Below, piece by piece: positions 5,754 through 10,805 of a stretch of 10,805 nt of DNA. Source of the DNA: Bacillota bacterium (GTDB taxonomy: Bacteria > Bacillota > Bacilli > Alicyclobacillales > Alicyclobacillaceae); contig JAKAXI010000038.1 of NCBI GenBank assembly GCA_021816665.1, positions 1 through 10,805 of the forward strand, in the 5' to 3' direction. The translations under genes and the position numbers were made by a program. Every line of letters begins with the position of its first letter. Position 1 is the stretch's first letter. The notes beneath the pieces are model-generated. The model saw only the letters and a list, made by a program, of their open reading frames with translations, was not told the DNA's origin and ran no database searches.

Positions 5754-7937
5754 ATGAAGCGGCGGCTTCGTCCGCGCTCTAGCGGCAGAAGGTTATTTCA
5801 GCGCAGCACCGTGAGAAAGATGCGAGCTCGCTCTGTCGAAAAGGCGAAACTTGAGAAGCAGCGTCGAAACCTGCAAGTGTTTCGGTCCAGCGCCGTGTTT
5901 GCGACGGTGTTTGTCGCGATGTCTGCTTTAGTGTTTCGACTCGGCTACATCCAGATCACGAAAGGCAGCGCCTTTCGTGCGAGTCAAAACGTGACGACGG
6001 TTCAGCGGATCCCGATCATCCCCGCCCGCGGGCGCATCTACGACTCGACTGGGCAGTTGTTGGCGTACGACCAGCCGAGTTACAGCGTGTACTTTACGCG
6101 CATCCAGAAGATCAACACGACGAATTCGGAAATCGCGCGCATGGCTGCACTGCTTGCGCCGCAGTTTCATCAGACAACTGCACAGGTCGTGCAGTTGCTC
6201 AAGTCACAACAGCAGTATTCCACTATCACATTGTTCAAGAATGTCACCGAGGCACAGTTGACGTTTGTGACTGAGCACCAGGGAAACCTGCCAGGTCTGA
6301 GCGTGCAGCTCGACAGTCAGCGCACGTACCCGTATGGAGACCTGCTTGGACAGGTGCTCGGTTATGTAGGTCCGATTACACCTCAAAACGTAACCTACTA
6401 CCTCAAGCATGGATATATGGAGAATCAACAGGTTGGTGTGGCAGGTCTCGAGTTGCAGTATGAAAACCTGCTTCGGGGCAAAGACGGGTACCAAGAGGAG
6501 CAGTATAGCCTGACGAGTGCTGCGGCAACGCACGTTGGCACCGTTCCGCCCGTCGCTGGCAACAATCTGCAGTTGACGATCAACGGGCGTGTGCAAGCCG
6601 TGACCCAGCAGCTGATGATGACGACGATTCAGAACTACGATCGGCAAAACAACATCAAGATTCCGACGGCGGCTGCCGTGATGATGAATGTGCATACGGG
6701 CGGCATCCTCGCGATGGTCAGCTACCCGTACATGGACCCGAATTGGTTTGTGCCGGGGAACAACTTCGTGGCACACGCGCAGTACCTGTCGACATCCGGC
6801 GCGGAACAGAACAGCGCGATCCAAATGGCGCTCCCGCCAGGGTCAACAGCGAAGCCGGGCAACCTGATTACAGCCCTCGACTACGGGATCATCACACCGA
6901 ACACAACGTTTAACGACAACGCCCCGTACCAGATGATCGGTACGTACCTGATGCACGAAGACGCCAACTATGGAATTGTCAACGACGTCACGGCGCTCGC
7001 GGTGTCTGACGACCGCTTTTTCTATAACGTTGGACTCAACTTTGGCAAGTGGCTCGGCAGTACGACGACCAACGGCGGCTACCCGATGGGCGGTAACCTG
7101 CAGAAGTGGCGTGACACGTATTTCATCCGCGGCTTGACCGACATTGCGGCGGGAGAACTGCGGTTTGGACTCGCGCGGATAACTGGCATCGACTTGCCCG
7201 GCGAAGTAGCTGGTGGCTTTTACGTGGAGCACCAGACCCAAAACAGTTCGTATACACAAGTGCTGACGCAACAGGATATCGAGAAAATCCGGGCGCAGCT
7301 GAAGAAGACAGGTTCGTACACAAACTACGGTAGCCCGTACGACCTCGCCGCGATCGCGTTCGGCCAAGGCCAACAGTTCACGCCGATCGAACTCGCTCAA
7401 TACGTGTCAACGATCGCGAACGGCGGCAAACGCCTGACACCGCACCTGCTTGAGGCCATTTACCCGCCGGGTCTACACCAGACTCTCAACGGTCAAACGC
7501 CCATCAAGGTGATCCCGACACAAGTGCAGGCCAATCTGCATCTCAACCCAACCTACCTGAACTTGGCTCACCAGGGCATGTACCAGGCGGCTCACTACCC
7601 GCTTGGTACGGTCTACGGCGGATTTGTTGGCGCGCATTACGCCGTGGCTGGCAAGACGGGGACGGCCGGGATCTACCTGCCAGGCATCGGCAAGACCAAC
7701 AACTCGGTGTTCATCGGTTTTGCACCGTATAACAACCCGCAGATCGCGGTCGCAATTATGGTTCCGGGTGCTGGCTATGGCGCCACAACCGCTGTGCCGC
7801 TCGGTCGCCAGATGATGGACGCCTACTTCAACAGCGTGCACGCGAGCTTCATGCCAAAGAGCGGCTGGACGAACCAAAACGTGCCGTCCAACTGGACAAC
7901 GATGTCCGCCTACACACAAGTGGAACAGGCGAAGTAG
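5754..7937 (+). CDS. Class B penicillin-binding protein, PBP2/MrdA-like transpeptidase
   Basis: A 727-residue peptidoglycan transpeptidase homologue. It has a very basic cytoplasmic tail (1-43, many Arg/Lys), one membrane span at about 45-66, and a dimerisation-type domain with IPARGRIYDSTGQLLAYDQPSYSV (88-111), DSQRTYPYGDLLGQVLGYVG (187-206) and GVAGLELQYENLLRGKDG. The transpeptidase domain runs from about 300. Active-site motifs are PPGSTAKPG with Ser364 and Lys367, SDD (418-420) at the SxN position, and AGKTGTAG with K634-T-G. GQGQQFTPIELAQYVSTIANGG (537-558) is also typical of the family. The frame is open to a GTG at 5715 without a ribosome binding site; ATG 5754 has AGGGGGG (5741-5747) 6 nt upstream and is chosen. 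A TATACT box at 5700-5705 could be a -10 element, but no good -35 is seen. It acts in side-wall or spore-related wall synthesis; which of these cannot be decided here. Confidence 0.92.
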   Translation: MKRRLRPRSSGRRLFQRSTVRKMRARSVEKAKLEKQRRNLQVFRSSAVFATVFVAMSALVFRLGYIQITKGSAFRASQNVTTVQRIPIIPARGRIYDSTGQLLAYDQPSYSVYFTRIQKINTTNSEIARMAALLAPQFHQTTAQVVQLLKSQQQYSTITLFKNVTEAQLTFVTEHQGNLPGLSVQLDSQRTYPYGDLLGQVLGYVGPITPQNVTYYLKHGYMENQQVGVAGLELQYENLLRGKDGYQEEQYSLTSAAATHVGTVPPVAGNNLQLTINGRVQAVTQQLMMTTIQNYDRQNNIKIPTAAAVMMNVHTGGILAMVSYPYMDPNWFVPGNNFVAHAQYLSTSGAEQNSAIQMALPPGSTAKPGNLITALDYGIITPNTTFNDNAPYQMIGTYLMHEDANYGIVNDVTALAVSDDRFFYNVGLNFGKWLGSTTTNGGYPMGGNLQKWRDTYFIRGLTDIAAGELRFGLARITGIDLPGEVAGGFYVEHQTQNSSYTQVLTQQDIEKIRAQLKKTGSYTNYGSPYDLAAIAFGQGQQFTPIELAQYVSTIANGGKRLTPHLLEAIYPPGLHQTLNGQTPIKVIPTQVQANLHLNPTYLNLAHQGMYQAAHYPLGTVYGGFVGAHYAVAGKTGTAGIYLPGIGKTNNSVFIGFAPYNNPQIAVAIMVPGAGYGATTAVPLGRQMMDAYFNSVHASFMPKSGWTNQNVPSNWTTMSAYTQVEQAK

Positions 7938-8010
7938 GGAGAGGGCGAGGCTGGCGGTTGTCGTCATGGTGGCCGACGCAGAACGGCGAGTGGTGTGGAG
8001 TCATAGCGAC

Positions 8011-8064
8011 AACGGAGACAACGGAGACAACGGAGACAACGGAGACAACGGAGACAACGGAGAC
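8011..8064 (+). repeat. Tandem repeat, 6 exact copies of AACGGAGAC
   Basis: Six identical, uninterrupted 9-bp units fill 54 bp, starting 73 nt after the PBP2 stop. The preceding AGCGAC looks like a partial seventh copy. The unit is a multiple of three and in one frame reads Asn-Gly-Asp repeatedly, within an open frame at 7966-8172. That frame has no convincing ribosome binding site, so I treat this as a non-coding microsatellite-like tract. Exact identity suggests recent slippage expansion. Confidence 0.95.
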
Positions 8065-8208
8065 GTTGGGGCTTGGTTTGGCGCCTGGTGCGGAATTGTG
8101 TCGGCGAGATCAGATGACTTGAGGACGAGAGTCAGTTTCGCCAGTATCGAAGGCGCGGCGGAAGTTCATTGACATAGGGGGCTGTAGGCGTGACGGTGGC
8201 CTCCTTAG

Positions 8209-8684
8209 TGCCAAAATGGCGGTATGCTGGACATTACGCCATAATGGCGTTGCCCCGACACCCATTACGCCAAATTGGCGGTATACACCGTCGTGAGACC
8301 TCCATTACGCCAAATTGGCGCTATGACCTTCGTGATCCCATTGGCTTATGCCAATCTGGCGCTATCGAAGTTGGAACTCGCTGCATTGCGCCATAATGGC
8401 GTTACACTCGCGCACATTTGCGCCAAATTGGCGGTATACACCGCCGTGAGACCTCCATTACGCCAAATTGGCGCTATGACCTTCGTGATCCATTGGCTTA
8501 CGCCAATTTGGCGTTATCGAAGTTGGAACTCGCTACATTGCGCCATAATGGCGTTATACTCGCGTACATTTGCGCCAAAATGGCGGTAAGGTGCCGATAG
8601 CGCCATTCTGGCGCAGTCGAGCGCGGATCCCGCCGGAGCGATGCGCCAAAATGGCGGTAAGGTGCCAATAGCGCCATTCTGGCG
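8209..8684. repeat. Array of 14 palindromes, consensus CGCCAnnnTGGCG
   Basis: Fourteen 13-bp copies start at 8209, 8237, 8268, 8308, 8349, 8389, 8421, 8461, 8501, 8541, 8573, 8601, 8644 and 8672. The arms CGCCA and TGGCG are exact in all but two copies, which begin TGCCA. The centre is AT-rich (aaa, taa, aat, att, atc or ttc). Eight copies are palindromic over all 6-bp half-sites (for example CGCCAAATTGGCG and CGCCATAATGGCG). A degenerate fifteenth copy lies in register at 8715-8727. Flanks are also biased, often TTA or TTG on the left and GTAT, CTAT or TTAT on the right. The form fits an operator for a dimeric DNA-binding protein. It is upstream of the MFS gene, but whether it regulates that gene is inference. 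It could also be a repetitive element present elsewhere in the genome. Confidence 0.95.
8268..8572 (+). repeat. Direct duplication of a ~152-bp four-palindrome module
   Basis: Positions 8268-8420 (153 bp) and 8421-8572 (152 bp) are adjacent near-identical copies, each holding four palindromes and their specific spacers. They differ by seven substitutions, all transitions, and one 1-bp indel (CCC against CC in the GATCCCATT segment). Because the spacers are conserved as well as the palindromes, this is a segmental tandem duplication and not independent acquisition of sites. Confidence 0.95.
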
Positions 8685-8714
8685 CAGTCGAGCGTCAAAT
8701 CCAGCCGGTGCATG
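8573..8714 (+). repeat. Direct duplication of a 71-bp two-palindrome module
   Basis: Positions 8573-8643 and 8644-8714 are tandem 71-bp copies, each with CGCCAAAATGGCG and CGCCATTCTGGCG separated by a 15-bp spacer. The first about 50 bp are almost identical (one A/G difference in GGTGCCRATAG). The last about 20 bp have diverged. The next expected unit would begin at 8715, where CGCCGATTTGTCA looks like a decayed palindrome. Confidence 0.93.
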
Positions 8715-8801
8715 CGCCGATTTGTCAGAATTATAGTATTATCGTGGTGCCGATTGGATTGGCTAGCAACGGACTTTTCACTGCGCAGGAGTAATCTCTA
8801 C

Positions 8802-10130
8802 ATGGTCACACCGCCAAGCGCCACACCGCCTGCTGACCGCCCGATCCTGTGGCGGCATGTCGACTTTTTGAAGCTGTGGTTCGGCCAGACCGTGTCCGAG
8901 TTTGGGTCGCAGGTCACAGGACTTGCTTTCTCTCTCACGGCCGTCACATGGCTCCACGCCACTGCTCGCCAGATGGGTTTTCTTGAGGCGCTACAAACCC
9001 TACCGTTCCTGCTGATTGGGCTGTTCGCAGGTGTCTTTGTCGATCGCGTCCGCCGTCGCCCCGTGCTCGTCAGCGCGGACATGGGGCGGGCGTTGTTGCT
9101 GGCAGTTGTGCCGACGCTCGCGATCGTCCATGGTCTCACCCTGTGGTGGCTCGCAGGCGTCGCCTTCGGCGTTGGCTGCCTGACCGTGCTGTTTGACGTC
9201 GCCTATCAAAGCTATTTGCCGAGTATCGTGACGAGCAGCGAACTCATCGAAGGCAACGGTAAACTCGAGGGGACGCGGGCGGTAAGCGGTATGACGGGTC
9301 CCGCGATCGCAGGCGTCCTGGTACAGTTGCTGACCGCTCCGGTGGCGCTGCTTGTGGATGCGGGATCGTATGTGGTGTCCGTCCTGTCTCTGATCTCGAT
9401 CCGGCGCACCGAACCGAGCCCCCAGCCCACCACCGAGCAGCACGTTTGGCGGCAGATCGGAGAGGGCCTCTCGTACGTGCTGCGACATCCGTTTTTGCGG
9501 TCTGTGGTCATTTCAACTGCGTTCTCCAACTTCTTTGCCGGCGTCACGAGCGCTGTGATGGTGTTGTTCGCGGTGCGGGATCTCGGCTTTACCGCGTCGC
9601 TACTCGGGCTTGTCTACGCTGTCAACGCAGTCGGCGCAGCGATTGGCGCGCTTGCCGCCGCAAAGATGGCAAAGCACCTTGGGGTGGGCTGGGCGATCGT
9701 CGCTGCGTCGGTGATCGCGATGCTTGGCAGCTTCATTTTGCCGCTTGCGGTAAGGCCGCTGCCGTTGGCGTTCGGGTTCTTTGTCGTCTCGGGCATGTTG
9801 ACCAGTTTTGGCGCCGTCGCCTACAACGTCAACCAGGTGAGTGTCCGTCAGGCGATCACGCCGCCGCACATGCTTGGCCGCATGACCGCGAGCATCCGCT
9901 TTATCATCTGGGGGATCATGCCGTTTGGTGCGCTGACCGGCGGCTTACTCGGGGCGCACATCGGCTTGCGACCTACCCTCATGACGGCGGCCGTCGGCAG
10001 CATCGCCCCGGTCGTGTGGCTGCTGTTCTCACCGCTTCGTCCGCTGAAGCAGGTCGATCGCGATCCTTCGTATGCAGCGGCCTCCCTATCGAACACGCCT
10101 CAACACGAGGGTGCCGACTCACCAAATTGA
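8802..10130 (+). CDS. MFS exporter, MFS_3/DHA3 (EntS-like) type
   Basis: A 442-residue, about 12-span secondary transporter that would use the proton gradient to expel a small molecule such as a drug or siderophore. Family marks include FLKLWFGQTVSEFGSQVTGLAF (22-43), the loop 2-3 motif DRVRRRPVLVSADMGRA (81-97), YLPSIVTSSELIEGNGKLEGTRAVSGMTGPAIAGVL (138-173) and the second-half GRMTASIRFIIWGIMPFGALTGGLLG (359-384). The long central loop (about 201-230) and a polar C-terminal tail are cytoplasmic. The frame is open to 8712, but ATG 8802 is preferred: AGGAG (8787-8791) lies 10 nt upstream, and the extra N-terminal residues look unlike the family. AT-rich TATAGTATTAT (8732-8742) may hold the -10 box. 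The gene follows the palindrome array, whose last intact copy ends 117 nt upstream. Substrate is unknown. Confidence 0.9.
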   Translation: MVTPPSATPPADRPILWRHVDFLKLWFGQTVSEFGSQVTGLAFSLTAVTWLHATARQMGFLEALQTLPFLLIGLFAGVFVDRVRRRPVLVSADMGRALLLAVVPTLAIVHGLTLWWLAGVAFGVGCLTVLFDVAYQSYLPSIVTSSELIEGNGKLEGTRAVSGMTGPAIAGVLVQLLTAPVALLVDAGSYVVSVLSLISIRRTEPSPQPTTEQHVWRQIGEGLSYVLRHPFLRSVVISTAFSNFFAGVTSAVMVLFAVRDLGFTASLLGLVYAVNAVGAAIGALAAAKMAKHLGVGWAIVAASVIAMLGSFILPLAVRPLPLAFGFFVVSGMLTSFGAVAYNVNQVSVRQAITPPHMLGRMTASIRFIIWGIMPFGALTGGLLGAHIGLRPTLMTAAVGSIAPVVWLLFSPLRPLKQVDRDPSYAAASLSNTPQHEGADSPN

Positions 10131-10257
10131 GACCGACTCTTGCGTGTGGACCGTGGAGTTACCAATTTGTGATCACACTGGCGCAATGTAGGGCACGTAT
10201 GCTGTATGATTAGTAATCATACTATTCAATTAAATCTGTCAAGATGGAGGTGTTACG
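10131..10257 (+). other. Intergenic region between MFS and acyl-CoA synthetase genes
   Basis: These 127 nt hold no gene and no clear terminator for the MFS gene. They carry a short palindrome TGTGATCACA (10168-10177), the 19-bp palindrome described separately, a TATGAT that could be a -10 box (10205-10210), and GGAGG (10246-10250), 7 nt before the synthetase ATG. The AT-rich stretch at about 10205-10240 contrasts with the surrounding GC-rich coding DNA, as expected for a promoter. Confidence 0.6.
10204..10222. promoter_or_regulatory. Perfect 19-bp palindrome, probable operator of the synthetase gene
   Basis: GTATGATTAGTAATCATAC is a perfect inverted repeat around a central G. It overlaps a -10-like TATGAT (10205-10210) and lies 35 nt before the synthetase ATG, where a bound repressor would block transcription. 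TetR-family regulators of fatty-acid breakdown in Bacillus (FadR) bind palindromes of comparable size and general ATGA...TCAT form. That resemblance plus the downstream acyl-CoA synthetase makes a FadR-like regulator a reasonable guess, not a demonstrated one. Confidence 0.6.
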
Positions 10258-10805
10258 ATGCTAAGTATTGGAGTCATCCTGGAGCGAAATGCCAGACGAG
10301 TGCCGGACAGACTCGCTTTAGTCTGTGACGAACGGCGGTACAGCTATCGAGAGTTCGACAACGCTGTCAACCAAGCCGCGCACGTGCTGAGTGAACTCGG
10401 GGTTCGTCGCGGCGATTGCGTCGCTATCATGGGGGCAAACAGCGATACGCTCGTGATCGCCTACTACGGGCTGCTGAAGCTTGGCGCGATTACAGTGCCG
10501 ACCAACATGCGCCTTGCGCCGCCGGAGTTGGCTTATCAACTGGAGGATGCAGATGTGCGGTTGATTTTGCACGATCCCGAACTTACCCCGGTGGTGAACG
10601 CTGCGATCGACCTGGTCGAGTCCCAGGCGGCCGCGGACGGTAGAACACCACCCGTTGTGAAAGCGCTTGCGCTTGAGGACCGCGAGAACCCGGCTGCGGA
10701 AACAGTCGCGGCGACTAGCGCGACGACTCGCACCGGGACCGGTGCGGACCCAGCTGTGGACGCGAGCGCGGCCAGCCTGCGGGCGCGGATGGAGGGTCAA
10801 TCAAC
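10258..10805 (+). CDS. AMP-forming acyl-CoA synthetase/ligase, N-terminal part
   Basis: The frame is open from ATG 10258 to the right edge (182 complete codons). GGAGGTG (10246-10252) gives a strong ribosome binding site. The protein matches the N-terminal domain of the AMP-binding (ANL) superfamily: NARRVPDRLALVCDERRYSYREFD (11-34), ELGVRRGDCVAIMGANSDTLVIAYYGLLKLGAITVPTNMRLAPPELAYQLEDADVRLIL (46-104, in order). These enzymes activate carboxylic acids as acyl-AMP and transfer the acyl group to CoA; the leader and TNxRL segment look like fatty-acyl or similar ligases. The ATP-binding P-loop and catalytic regions lie outside the window, so the substrate cannot be assigned. Residues about 122-175 are unusually rich in Ala, Thr and Arg and look like a low-complexity insertion. 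An upstream palindrome suggests repressor control. Confidence 0.88.
   Translation, partial: MLSIGVILERNARRVPDRLALVCDERRYSYREFDNAVNQAAHVLSELGVRRGDCVAIMGANSDTLVIAYYGLLKLGAITVPTNMRLAPPELAYQLEDADVRLILHDPELTPVVNAAIDLVESQAAADGRTPPVVKALALEDRENPAAETVAATSATTRTGTGADPAVDASAASLRARMEGQS

Larger units (their letters stand above)
7938..8801. other. 864-nt non-coding, repeat-rich region
   Basis: No credible gene lies between PBP2 and the MFS exporter. Open frames exist on both strands, but they translate the repeats themselves and lack well-placed ribosome binding sites. The content is a 9-bp tandem repeat (8011-8064), about 145 nt of unremarkable sequence (8065-8208), the palindrome array (8209-8684 plus a degenerate copy to 8727), and an 87-nt leader before the MFS gene. 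A perfect TTGACA occurs at 8169-8174, but no matching -10 box is found at usable spacing. No clear terminator follows PBP2. Confidence 0.75.

Noticed and set aside
7966..8172. 68-residue protein with Asn-Gly-Asp repeats
   Set aside because: The only purine-rich sequence upstream is too far from the ATG, no known domain is visible, and the repeat is fully explained as a 9-bp tandem tract.
8169..8197. Sigma-A promoter starting with the perfect TTGACA at 8169-8174
   Set aside because: At 17-nt spacing the -10 position reads GACGGT, and no TATAAT-like box occurs at 16-18 nt.
8209..8684. CRISPR array
   Set aside because: The repeats are only 13 bp, their centres vary, the intervals vary from 15 to 30 bp, and the intervening sequences are themselves duplicated in order. 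No cas gene is present.
8190..8713. Small proteins encoded in the palindrome array on either strand
   Set aside because: Open frames of 60-104 codons exist but translate the repeats (recurring NWRY or RQIG-like words) and lack proper ribosome binding sites. The array is better explained as DNA structure.
8209..8727. Replication origin or plasmid-type iteron locus
   Set aside because: No DnaA box, replication initiator gene or AT-rich unwinding region accompanies the repeats, and the flanking genes look chromosomal.
10168..10177. CRP-type site TGTGATCACA
   Set aside because: The half-sites match but the usual 6-bp spacer is missing, and a 10-bp palindrome alone is weak evidence.

Overview
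The window looks like chromosomal DNA of a moderately GC-rich, endospore-forming member of the Bacillota. An Alicyclobacillaceae-type acidophile would fit, but that is inference from gene content and style. The grounds are strong GGAGG-type ribosome binding sites, frequent TTG/GTG starts, a tiny glycine-rich single-membrane-span protein of the YjcZ type, and Bacillus-like OmpR/BaeS signalling genes. No rRNA, tRNA, transposase or CRISPR locus is visible.

Left part (1-4480, minus strand): a compact five-gene cluster, probably one operon. In transcription order it holds a DUF2231-type four-span membrane protein, an OmpR/PhoB response regulator, a BaeS-like sensor histidine kinase with a large extracytoplasmic domain, a six-motif Kelch lipoprotein, and the N-terminal 180 residues of a second beta-propeller lipoprotein that runs off the left edge. 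The arrangement suggests an envelope-sensing two-component system with two surface-anchored propeller proteins.

Middle part (4481-7937, plus strand): after a 352-nt divergent intergenic region come a divergent signal peptidase II homologue (LspA-like), a 43-residue YjcZ-like peptide, a strong hairpin, and a class B penicillin-binding protein of the PBP2/MrdA type. LspA cleaves lipoprotein signal peptides. Its placement back to back with an operon encoding two lipoproteins may be functional, and it lacks one nearly invariant Asp while keeping the catalytic pair.

Non-coding part (7938-8801): the most unusual stretch. It contains six tandem copies of a 9-bp repeat and then a 476-bp array of 14 copies of a 13-bp palindrome, consensus CGCCAnnnTGGCG, with spacings that fall into two classes (28-32 and 40-43 bp). 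The array contains two nested direct duplications (about 152 bp and 71 bp). It lies upstream of an MFS exporter and may be a multi-operator array or a repetitive element that spreads by duplication.

Right part (8802-10805, plus strand): an MFS_3/DHA3-type exporter, a 127-nt gap holding a perfect 19-bp palindrome (a likely operator), and the first 182 codons of an AMP-forming acyl-CoA synthetase that runs off the right edge.
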